Part shown: positions 47,497 through 55,254 of the stretch, piece by piece
Layout: each line of letters begins with the position of its first letter
Numbering within the stretch: position 1 is the stretch's first letter
Assembly (NCBI GenBank): GCA_016218585.1
Contig: JACRDK010000010.1
Span: 132,974-191,920 of the forward strand
DNA: 58,947 nucleotides
Direction: 5' to 3'
From: Candidatus Doudnabacteria bacterium
Lineage (GTDB): Bacteria > Patescibacteriota > Doudnabacteria > UBA920
The notes under the pieces: generated by a model
The model's input: only the letters and a program-made list of their open reading frames with translations
Told to the model about the DNA's origin: nothing
Databases searched by the model: none
Translations under genes and position numbers: made by a program

Positions 47497-47525
47497 TTGA
47501 CAGCAAGCAGTTTAAGGAATATTAT
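47497..47525 (+). promoter_or_regulatory. sigma70-like promoter
   Basis: TTGACA-17 bp-TATTAT. Confidence 0.6.
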
Positions 47526-47687
47526 ATGGCCACTATGCCAAAAGAGAGTGGCGAAAATAAAGAAGGGCAGCCCGTCTCAAAGCCTGAGACAGGCAACGAA
47601 GAACAAACCAACCAACAGGAACGACCTCCGTTGTTCCTGCACGAACAGGTGCCTTTCCGGACACCAAATCCGACGAAGGGCAAGTAG
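47526..47687 (+). CDS. Small hydrophilic, likely disordered protein (53 aa; leaderless start at 47535 possible)
   Basis: MATMPKESGENKEGQPVSKPETGNEEQTNQQERPPLFLHEQVPFRTPNPTKGK; promoter immediately upstream and GC-rich terminator downstream. Confidence 0.45.
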   Translation: MATMPKESGENKEGQPVSKPETGNEEQTNQQERPPLFLHEQVPFRTPNPTKGK

Positions 47688-47694
47688 CAACATC

Positions 47695-47763
47695 CGCCGC
47701 GCCTTTGGGTAGGCATCTTTCCTAACGGATTGATATCTGACCCAGAGAGCGCGGCGGTTTTAG
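47695..47763 (+). terminator. Terminator with extended structured loop
   Basis: CCGCCGCGC...GCGCGGCGGTTTT; nested TTTGGGT/ACCCAGA. Confidence 0.55.
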
Positions 47764-47767
47764 TTTA

Positions 47768-48139
47768 TCAAAAACGAAAAACAATGGTTAAAATAACTGC
47801 GGCAAGGCCTAAAGCGGATGAGTTAAACACGGCAAAGGCCGGAAAAGAGTTTTGGGTGTTGCCCCGCATCTTATAGAACAAAATTCCTTCTACTACCGCC
47901 ACGCTAAGCACATAAAAAGCAATTTTGCCGCAAAAGGTTAATATGGAAGTTTGGGTAAGGCTTAACCAAGTTAAGGCAGAGCCGCTAATTAACTGAAAGC
48001 CAAAATTATAACCAATAGCTTTAGCATAGGAAGCATACTTGCCTTCCTGTTTTTTATAAATGGCAAATAAAGAACCGGCCATAAGCCCAAAAATGCTTAA
48101 TGCGCCAAATATATGAAAAAGTAAAATTGCTTTAAACAT
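47768..48139 (-). CDS. Small integral membrane protein (4 TM)
   Basis: Hydrophobic ORF. Confidence 0.6.
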   Translation of the reverse strand: MFKAILLFHIFGALSIFGLMAGSLFAIYKKQEGKYASYAKAIGYNFGFQLISGSALTWLSLTQTSILTFCGKIAFYVLSVAVVEGILFYKMRGNTQNSFPAFAVFNSSALGLAAVILTIVFRF

Positions 48140-48281
48140 AAATAAACCCTTCCTGAATTAAAGTTAGTTATTGGTTTTAAATTATAGCAGAAAATTTCAA
48201 ACTAATGAATAGCAAGCTCAACCAACGCTGTAGTTTGGACAATTAAAACTTATAAAAGTATATCAAAAATTTGTAATTAAA

Positions 48282-48326
48282 CAAAAAAGCGGCCCGGAAT
48301 CCCAAAGGATCCCGCGGCCGCTTTTG
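48282..48326 (-). terminator. Intrinsic terminator
   Basis: AAGCGGCC...GGCCGCTT with flanking A/T runs. Confidence 0.65.
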
Positions 48327-48347
48327 CTTGGTGAGTTTCGCAGGCGT

Positions 48348-48851
48348 CTAGTAACAGACTTTTTTTGCCCTGATGGCCTTTATTGTCTGTTTGTGCAGCG
48401 CGTCTTCTAGAATTGTTATGTATCCTTTGCCGGGCAGAATGTCGGAAGTCATCGTTCCATTGCTGCTGCAGCTAGCCATAAGCCACCCTTCTTCGTTACC
48501 GGGATTTTTCTTATGGTAGATAGTAACAATGATCCCGTCGATATCCAGCTGCCAAACATCCCCGTGAGTGTTGCTCAGGATCTCGCACGGTTTCATCCCC
48601 GAGTATTCCATAGCCTTTCTGTATGCCAGCGAGTGGCTCAGGAACTTTACCCAAAGTTCCGTGTCTTTGCCATCTAAGCCCTTCTGGCGTTGAAGTCTTG
48701 GCTTTGAAGCCTCGTCCTCATTTAGAGGGGTAGTTTGCTCTTTGGCGTGCTCGGCTCTCGGCTTAGCTCTTCGCGATTCTACAATTCTAGCGAGAAGCAC
48801 GAGCATTAAAATAAGCAATAATGCCGCTATTGGCAATGCCACATAACTCAC
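48348..48851 (-). CDS. TM-anchored orphan protein (167 aa)
   Basis: N-terminal TM; SD GGGAGGAG upstream; dyad promoter upstream. Confidence 0.6.
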   Translation of the reverse strand: MSYVALPIAALLLILMLVLLARIVESRRAKPRAEHAKEQTTPLNEDEASKPRLQRQKGLDGKDTELWVKFLSHSLAYRKAMEYSGMKPCEILSNTHGDVWQLDIDGIIVTIYHKKNPGNEEGWLMASCSSNGTMTSDILPGKGYITILEDALHKQTIKAIRAKKVCY

Positions 48852-48883
48852 GTTTTCTCCTCCCTTTGGAATTCAATCGAACA

Positions 48884-48917
48884 TAACAAAATACCACATT
48901 TAGTGGTATTTTGTCAA
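48884..48917 (-). promoter_or_regulatory. Promoter with embedded 12-bp inverted repeat
   Basis: Minus strand TTGACA...TATTTT with ACAAAATACCAC-TAAAT-GTGGTATTTTGT. Confidence 0.55.
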
Positions 48918-48951
48918 GCTTTTACCTTTTGTTTAAGGGAGGTTTTAAAAA

Positions 48952-48985
48952 ATTATATTCTGGTATTCTGCAGAATGTCAGAATG
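48952..48985. repeat. 34-bp palindromic repeat, copy 1
   Basis: ATTATATTCTGGTATTCTGCAGAATGTCAGAATG. Confidence 0.95.
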
Positions 48986-49247
48986 ATTTAGTGAAGGTAA
49001 TGAACTTTTTTCCGTAGGGAGAAAGTGAATGCAGTACTTCCCTGTCGCGATACTTTTTGTTTAGAAGCCCGGCTTGCACCAGTTTTCTTGTGTGCTCCGA
49101 AATTGTTTTAATATTGCATTTCAGTTGAGTTGAAATTTGATTCAGCGAAATACCGGAAGCTTTTTCCACCAAATACAAAATCTCAATGCGCCGATGGTTA
49201 GCGGCTCCTTTAAAATACCTCTCTAATTGTTTGCAAGTCTTTTGCAC
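48978..49247 (-). CDS. ArsR-like winged-helix regulator (89 aa)
   Basis: NHRRIEILYLVEKASGISLNQISTQLKCNIKTISEHTRKLVQAGLLNKKYRDREVLHSLS. Confidence 0.85.
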   Translation of the reverse strand: MQKTCKQLERYFKGAANHRRIEILYLVEKASGISLNQISTQLKCNIKTISEHTRKLVQAGLLNKKYRDREVLHSLSPYGKKFITFTKSF

Positions 49248-49259
49248 AAAATTCCCAAT

Positions 49260-49293
49260 ATTATATTCTGGTATTCTGCAGAATGTGAGAATG
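49260..49293. repeat. 34-bp palindromic repeat, copy 2 (33/34 identical to copy 1)
   Basis: ATTATATTCTGGTATTCTGCAGAATGTGAGAATG. Confidence 0.95.
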
Positions 49294-49302
49294 TTTTTAG
49301 GG

Positions 49303-50559
49303 TTAGAGTTTCATTTCGTCAAAGGCCCAGGAAATTATTTCCAACATTTGGGGATAGTTGGCCGCTCCCCTGTCCTGAGTGTAAAAATACAAAGTGTTGC
49401 CTACCAGTTCAATGTTTAATTCAAAAGGCAGATTGTAAATTTTCTCCATAAAGTTTGGGGTAAGAAGTTCCAGGGAATTTATTTGGTCGCGCTCGTCCGC
49501 CCACAGGGAAAATTTGTTGTTAAAGTCCGCGCTTTCCAAAGACATCTTTTTTAAACCCCACACCGGCAGCTGCAAAAACTTTTTCTTTTTTATAAGGATG
49601 TCGTAATAGCTTTTGGGCAATATGGCCTGGGCAATAACATAATTTTCCGGAGAGCGGCTTTCGGTGTTGGGAATATATGTGTAGAACTCCACAATTTTGT
49701 CCCTATAGTAGCCAATAACATGGTTGTTAATGTCGCTGCGGCCAAAGTTGGTTTGTTTAAACAGCACGCCTTTGTTGGGCATCATTAGCCAGCCAAAATC
49801 GGCATCGTAATAAAAATTATTTTGTTGCGCAAAGTCTGCTATGTCTTTTTCATACATAGCCGCATCTTCCGTTTCCTGGGTAATAAAATCCAAGACCCAT
49901 TTTTTATCCAGACGTTGAACCAAATGCCAATATTCGGTAAACCTTGAGCTGTCGCTAAACAGGGGCTTGTTAATTTCTGTATCCATTAGGGAATCAAAAG
50001 CCGAAGCGGTAATTTGCAATGTAAGTTTTTGCGTGGTCTCCCCGGGTTGTTCCTCCCCTATTACTAATATCTCGTGTACGGAAACATTGTTCATCGGGTT
50101 GGCACGTTTCTCATTTTGCAGAACAGACAGTTCCAAAACCATTCGCTTATAATACTCCGGAGTTACTAACTGCTCCATTGTTTTTAAATCAAACTCGCCC
50201 CAGGCTTTCTGGAAACTTTTAAAAAGATTTTCTACTTCGGCGTATAAGGCGTTCCTGTCCAGATTATTTTTTTTGATGATATTTTCGTCATTCATTTTGG
50301 CCAAAGCCAAAAGCCGCTGCTTATTTTTTACAGCAATAATAATTCCAACAATTGGAATAATTAAAAATAACAGCATCCAGGGGCTAAAACTGCCGCCCCC
50401 GCCGGATGAGTGGGAAGAATAAGAACCTCCGCTAAAGCCGCCCCCTCCTCCGCCTCCCCCGCCGCCAGAACCACCCCCACCCCCGCGAGCTAAAGCATAT
50501 TGGGCAAAAGTAAAAAGACTAATAAGTGATAAGGCAAAAACCCATTTTATTTTTTTCAT
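49303..50559 (-). CDS. Tim44-like domain protein with signal peptide and Gly/Ser-rich linker
   Basis: RGGGGGSGGGGGGGGGGFSGGSYSSHSSGGGG, TM, then Tim44-like C-terminal region. Confidence 0.7.
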   Translation of the reverse strand: MKKIKWVFALSLISLFTFAQYALARGGGGGSGGGGGGGGGGFSGGSYSSHSSGGGGSFSPWMLLFLIIPIVGIIIAVKNKQRLLALAKMNDENIIKKNNLDRNALYAEVENLFKSFQKAWGEFDLKTMEQLVTPEYYKRMVLELSVLQNEKRANPMNNVSVHEILVIGEEQPGETTQKLTLQITASAFDSLMDTEINKPLFSDSSRFTEYWHLVQRLDKKWVLDFITQETEDAAMYEKDIADFAQQNNFYYDADFGWLMMPNKGVLFKQTNFGRSDINNHVIGYYRDKIVEFYTYIPNTESRSPENYVIAQAILPKSYYDILIKKKKFLQLPVWGLKKMSLESADFNNKFSLWADERDQINSLELLTPNFMEKIYNLPFELNIELVGNTLYFYTQDRGAANYPQMLEIISWAFDEMKL

Positions 50560-50636
50560 ACAGCTAATTAGTTTATATTTGAAGTATATCAAAAAACACC
50601 CTAAGAATATAAATATCAAAATTAAATTTTTGAATT

Positions 50637-51326
50637 TTATTCCTTATCTAAAAATTTAATAACTTTTTCGGTAATTTTGGAATTTATTTCAACAATTTTT
50701 AAAAAACATTTATCTGCATTACCAATTTCACTTTTTATTTTGTTGTGCCATTCCGTCGATGCTTTTTTAATTCCAACAACACTTGGATTAGCTTTTGGTA
50801 ATAGGTGTGGACTGTAGTCCTCGTGTCCATAGTATACTTTATGAGAAATTAATTTTCGCTTTGCTAAAAATGTTGAAAGCGGCGGGCTACCAAATTTTTT
50901 TAGTTCAGTTGATAGGTGGTGCTCTTTTATAATTCTATTTTTTTGTAATCTGTTTTGTAAATCAGTATCGCCGTTATCGTAACCTAACCTCAAGGAACAA
51001 TTTAAAAAAACACAAATTTTATCTCTGTACGCATGAACTCTGAATAAGAAATTTTCAAGATGATAGTGTACTTCTTCTAGGGCAGATAGTTCGCTCTCAA
51101 AATTTGCTATTAGGTGGCTTTTCTTTTTTGAACCTATCGAATCGACAAACCATTGGCCAAGAGCTGCTGCTTTTTGAATTTTTATGTTTATCTGTCTTAA
51201 ATCCATTGTTAAATGTTGGATTTCGTGACGAAAAACCCTCGCTTCCTTGTTAAGCTTTAAATGTTTAAAACCGAGTATGTGTGGCATTGTATTTGCCTCT
51301 TTCTTTTTTGATTTTACTTTTTTCAT
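50637..51326 (-). CDS. Hypothetical alpha-helical protein (HEPN-like possible)
   Basis: ORF; VHAYRDKICVFLN segment. Confidence 0.5.
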   Translation of the reverse strand: MKKVKSKKKEANTMPHILGFKHLKLNKEARVFRHEIQHLTMDLRQINIKIQKAAALGQWFVDSIGSKKKSHLIANFESELSALEEVHYHLENFLFRVHAYRDKICVFLNCSLRLGYDNGDTDLQNRLQKNRIIKEHHLSTELKKFGSPPLSTFLAKRKLISHKVYYGHEDYSPHLLPKANPSVVGIKKASTEWHNKIKSEIGNADKCFLKIVEINSKITEKVIKFLDKE

Positions 51327-51425
51327 AATAGTAAGAAAATTTATTATTTGCCACTAAACAATTTTTAAGTTTTTTATGTTTGTTGCTAAGCTTTGCAACA
51401 GTGTTTTAAATTTTTCCATAAAAGT

Positions 51426-51881
51426 TTATGTCAAAAATAAAGGCACAATGACCCATGTAAAAATTATTAACATGATTAAAAATATAGCACAAATCAAACC
51501 AAGCCTGTTTTTCGTTGTTGCCCGTGTCCAATTTCTAGACCAAAAATCTTTTGCTTTCTTTATGATAGCTTCCTTTTTGAGTTCTCCTTGCTTGTGTTTT
51601 TTGTGTATTAGATAAATCGCTAAAAATCCAAAATAACCAACTAAAAATAAAATACCCACAAAAGATAAAACCGATGACAATGCTTCCCTAATACTTTTGT
51701 CAGATAATAAACCAATTATTATCATAATTACCCAAAAACCTACATACAACCCACCTGCTATCAATGCCAAAATAAATATGCCACTCAACAATTCCTTACC
51801 ATCTTGACTGGCCAATAAAACACCAACTGCAATTAACCCTAAAAGAAAGTAAAGCATATAATAAAACAGCAAAACTACCAA
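51426..51881 (-). CDS. Integral membrane hypothetical protein
   Basis: Four hydrophobic segments. Confidence 0.55.
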   Translation of the reverse strand: MVVLLFYYMLYFLLGLIAVGVLLASQDGKELLSGIFILALIAGGLYVGFWVIMIIIGLLSDKSIREALSSVLSFVGILFLVGYFGFLAIYLIHKKHKQGELKKEAIIKKAKDFWSRNWTRATTKNRLGLICAIFLIMLIIFTWVIVPLFLT

Positions 51882-51989
51882 GTAGTCTTGCCGGTGGTTA
51901 AGGTATTAAATTTAGGTTAATTTTCATAGTATTTGTCTATACAATAATAATACGCTTATTTAAAGGAAATGCAAATATATTTTCCAACA

Positions 51990-52021
51990 TAAAAACCGTA
52001 GCTAATTAGCTACGGTTTTTA
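51990..52021 (-). terminator. Intrinsic terminator after tRNA-Trp
   Basis: AAAAACCGTAGCTAATTAGCTACGGTTTTT. Confidence 0.85.
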
Positions 52022-52095
52022 TGGCAGGGGCGGTAGGAATCGAACCCACGCAAGCGGTTTTGGAGACCGCTGTACTACCATTATACGACGCCCCC
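52022..52095 (-). tRNA. tRNA-Trp (CCA anticodon), CCA 3' end encoded
   Basis: GGGGGCGTCGTATAATGGTAGTACAGCGGTCTCCAAAACCGCTTGCGTGGGTTCGATTCCTACCGCCCCTGCCA. Confidence 0.95.
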
Positions 52096-52174
52096 ATAAG
52101 ACAAGAATCAAGAATTCAGAATCAGGAATTAAGTATTCTAATTCATAATTCGTACTTCTTGATTCTTATTTCAT

Positions 52175-52330
52175 TTATTTAGTTTCTTTGTGCAAAGTTT
52201 TCTTTTTGCAGAATTTGCAGAACTTCTGAAGCTCTAAGCGCTTCTGAGTGTTCTTTTTATTCTTCTTGGTTTGGTAATTCAAGTTATGGCAAACTGTGCA
52301 TTCCATATTAATCAAGTGGTCTTGAGACAT
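52175..52330 (-). CDS. rpmG: 50S ribosomal protein L33 (zinc-ribbon type)
   Basis: Own translation [51 protein letters not shown]; not in ORF track. Confidence 0.93.
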   Translation of the reverse strand: MSQDHLINMECTVCHNLNYQTKKNKKNTQKRLELQKFCKFCKKKTLHKETK

Positions 52331-52437
52331 AGGAGTTTAGAATTAAGAATTATGAATTTAGAATTAAGGTGACTCAATGGCGTTTGAATCAACTTTTAGC
52401 ATTGTACTTGATCCAATTACAATGCTTTCCAATTTAA

Positions 52438-52513
52438 TGGAGCCGGCTGTCGGACTTGAACCGACCACCTACGGTTTACAAAACCGTTGCTCTACCGGAT
52501 GAGCTAAGCCGGC
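52438..52513 (-). tRNA. tRNA-Thr (TGT anticodon)
   Basis: GCCGGCTTAGCTCATCCGGTAGAGCAACGGTTTTGTAAACCGTAGGTGGTCGGTTCAAGTCCGACAGCCGGCTCCA. Confidence 0.96.
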
Positions 52514-52637
52514 ATAGGCTCTTAAATTATATAGGCTCCGGTAATTGCTTAATAAAAAGCAAACTCAATATATTTTGACATAAAATCTAAAAAAAGTCCA
52601 GCACATAAAGTTACTAATTTATATAGGTTATAGGTAG

Positions 52638-52666
52638 TTGACAGCAATGTAAAATAATGCCATAAT
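52638..52666 (+). promoter_or_regulatory. sigma70-like promoter
   Basis: TTGACA-17 bp-CATAAT. Confidence 0.6.
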
Positions 52667-52772
52667 AAGCAGTCCTTTTAAGGAGGCATTCAATGACCTA
52701 GCGTAAACGTTTTTCTTTTACGCATCTTTGAAAACAAAGTTGTTTCAATTTTCTTCGGAGGTGCGAACAGTA

Positions 52773-53153
52773 ATGTTCGGACCAAACAAGGAGATTGAGA
52801 TGACTTCGAGAATAACGAGAATCGCAGAGTTTCAGCTTGTCCGAGTTGGCAGCTTCGTGAATGAGCCCACCGAAACGACCGACATGCTGCTTTTGGGGTA
52901 CCAAGGCAAAGTGTTGGCAGTGAGGAAGGGGCAGGATACGCTCGGGATAGTGCTTGGAAAGTTTTACAACCGCACACCTGAGGGAATGTTCTTGCTCAAT
53001 CATATTCGGGGACGGTTTAGGCTCGAGCAGCTCGATGCTGCTGTAATCATGTATGGACGGCAGCGCGGAACCGCCAACAGTATGAGCGGCCACAGCACCT
53101 GGATTACAGTGCTCCTCAAGGACGGTAAGCTAGAAAAGTTTTGCGATCTCTAA
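52773..53153 (+). CDS. Small orphan protein (126 aa; alternative start 52800)
   Basis: SD GGAGGTG before 52773 and AAGGAG before 52800. Confidence 0.6.
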   Translation: MFGPNKEIEMTSRITRIAEFQLVRVGSFVNEPTETTDMLLLGYQGKVLAVRKGQDTLGIVLGKFYNRTPEGMFLLNHIRGRFRLEQLDAAVIMYGRQRGTANSMSGHSTWITVLLKDGKLEKFCDL

Positions 53154-53330
53154 ATTAAATCTGGCGGAAGCTCTCACGGGCTTCCGCTACCTCTCTAAGC
53201 GCATCAAGTATTTGGTGAATTTAGAATTGTTAAATTTTGCAGCCGGAAAAGTGTGTCTAAATTTAGCCCACTTTCCTGGCTGTAAAAGTCCAAGGAGGAC
53301 AAATAACAGACTAGGGAAAGGAAGCATCGA

Positions 53331-53711
53331 GTGTCGAAAGTTAAGTTATGTGTAATGGATCTCGAGAATCTCCGAGTTCAAAACGAATCACGTTGTGAAC
53401 CACTTTGCTTCAAATTTCTTCATGGCTCAACCTTGATTGAAAGAGAAGTGGATGAGGGCTGCCTGGACAAGGCTTGTTTCAAAGCCGAAACTTCGCTAGG
53501 TGAGATTACGCTGGCTTTTACCGAGGTTTACCGTAACTCCCGAGGGATTTTGGTATCCGGAACCCTACTAGGATCATGGACCATGAGGGAATATTACAGA
53601 ATTCTCACTGAACTGGTGAAAAAATATAATTTCATCTGTAGCGAGCAATTCTGGAAAATGCCTGAATGGTTAGAGGGCTGGGTCAAGGATGGGCTGATCG
53701 ATCCCGAATAG
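53331..53711 (+). CDS. Small orphan protein (126 aa, GTG start)
   Basis: GGAAAGGAAG SD region; structured leader; downstream terminator. Confidence 0.6.
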   Translation: MSKVKLCVMDLENLRVQNESRCEPLCFKFLHGSTLIEREVDEGCLDKACFKAETSLGEITLAFTEVYRNSRGILVSGTLLGSWTMREYYRILTELVKKYNFICSEQFWKMPEWLEGWVKDGLIDPE

Positions 53712-53788
53712 CTGTTTTCATTGTTGCTTATAAGTGTCTTGCTTTAAGACTTTATAAGCCATAGTGTCTGTTATAATATTTTTAGTCT

Positions 53789-53834
53789 AACCGTAACCGG
53801 GCGTATTGCATTTTGCCGCTCGGTTTTTGGTTGT
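53789..53834 (+). terminator. Terminator-like hairpin upstream of ahcY
   Basis: AACCGGGCG...CGCTCGGTTTTT. Confidence 0.5.
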
Positions 53835-53917
53835 CTAATTACAGATTTTAAATTTCCCCAATCTCCCCTCTTTTGTTATAATATATCGGTATAAATTAAC
53901 TATTTTAAAGGAAACAA

Positions 53918-55168
53918 ATGTCTAAAGTAAAAGATATGAAGTTGGCTAAACAAGGGCATATTAATATTGCTCTGGCCGAACGCGAAATGCCCGTGTTGCG
54001 CAAAATTAATGAAGAATTTAAAAAGAACAAGCCGTTTAAAAATATGACTGTGGCAATGTGCTTACACGTCACCAAGGAAACTGCTGTGCTGGCCAAAGCT
54101 GTTGCCGCCGGCGGCGCGGAAGTTGTTTTGTGCTGCAGCAATCCCCTTTCCACTCAGGACGACGTAGCCGCGGCATTAGTGGAAGACGGCATAAATGTTT
54201 TTGCCTGGAAAGGAATTTCCAATAAGGACTATTACCAATGTTTAAATAAAACCTTGGACTTTAAACCGCACATTACCATAGACGACGGCGCGGATTTAAT
54301 TTCTTTAATCCACAGCGAAAGAAAAGAATTGCTAAAAACTGTTTTAGCCGGACAGGAAGAAACCACTACCGGAGTTATTCGCCTGAAAGCTATGGCTAAC
54401 GACGGAGCGCTTAAATACCCAATCGTTGCCGTTAACGATACCCCAACCAAGCACATGTTTGACAACTATTATGGCACCGGCCAAAGCACTATGGACGGGC
54501 TTCTCCGCGCAACCAACGTTTTGCTTTCCGGCAAAATTGTTGTTGTGGCCGGTTACGGCTATTGCGGCAGCGGCATGGCCTTGCGCGCCAAGGGTTTGGG
54601 CGCCAGAGTTGTGGTTACGGAAGTTGACCCATTGCCGGCCTTAAAAGCGGCTATGGATGGTTTTGAAGTTATGAAAATGATTGATGCCGCGAAAATTGGC
54701 GATGTATTTTTAACCGCTACCGGCGACAAGGACGTAATTACCGCCGCTCATATGAAGTTAATGAAGGATGGGGCAATTATGGGCAACAGCGGGCATTTTA
54801 ATGTGGAAATAAATTTGAGCGATTTGCAAAAATTAGCCAAAAGCCACCGCCCGGTGCGCGACCAAGTGGAAGAATACACTTTGCCAAACGGCCGCAGAGT
54901 ATTCTTAATTGCCGAAGGCCGCCTAATGAACTTGGCTGCCGCCGAAGGCCACCCGTCTGCTGTTATGGATATGTCTTTTGCCGACCAGGCCTTAACTTGC
55001 CTTTGGCTTTCCAAAAATTACAAAAATATGCGCGCCCAGGTTTACGATGTGCCAAAAGAAATTGACGAACGCGTATCTAAATTAAAATTGGAATCTTTGG
55101 GAGTAAAAATCGACACCCTTACTCCGGTGCAAAAAAAGTATCTAAGTTCTTGGCAAGAAGGAACGTAG
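53918..55168 (+). CDS. ahcY: Adenosylhomocysteinase
   Basis: ALAEREMPVLRKI...CSNPLSTQDDVAAAL...YYGTGQSTMDGLLRATN...VVVAGYGYCGSGMALRAKGLGARVVVTEVDP. Confidence 0.97.
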   Translation: MSKVKDMKLAKQGHINIALAEREMPVLRKINEEFKKNKPFKNMTVAMCLHVTKETAVLAKAVAAGGAEVVLCCSNPLSTQDDVAAALVEDGINVFAWKGISNKDYYQCLNKTLDFKPHITIDDGADLISLIHSERKELLKTVLAGQEETTTGVIRLKAMANDGALKYPIVAVNDTPTKHMFDNYYGTGQSTMDGLLRATNVLLSGKIVVVAGYGYCGSGMALRAKGLGARVVVTEVDPLPALKAAMDGFEVMKMIDAAKIGDVFLTATGDKDVITAAHMKLMKDGAIMGNSGHFNVEINLSDLQKLAKSHRPVRDQVEEYTLPNGRRVFLIAEGRLMNLAAAEGHPSAVMDMSFADQALTCLWLSKNYKNMRAQVYDVPKEIDERVSKLKLESLGVKIDTLTPVQKKYLSSWQEGT

Positions 55169-55225
55169 GTCCGCAGATACGCTGATAAAAGCGGATGACG
55201 CAGATAAAACATCACAAATTAAAAA

Positions 55226-55254
55226 CTTCCCGATTTATCGGGAAGTTTTTTTAA
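55226..55254. terminator. Bidirectional intrinsic terminator
   Basis: AAAACTTCCCGAT-TTATCGGGAAGTTTTTTT. Confidence 0.8.

Noticed and set aside
48952-49293. Insertion sequence bounded by direct repeats
   Set aside because: No transposase and no terminal inverted repeats beyond the palindromes; operator-pair model preferred, though duplication is not excluded.
52690-53093. Minus-strand ORFs of 95 and 131 aa opposite the 126-aa orphan gene
   Set aside because: Plus strand has promoter, two in-frame SDs and consistent frame.
53712-53917. SAH riboswitch upstream of ahcY
   Set aside because: The hairpin present (AACCGGGCG...CGCTCGGTTTTT) fits a terminator of the preceding gene; no SAH aptamer consensus recognised.
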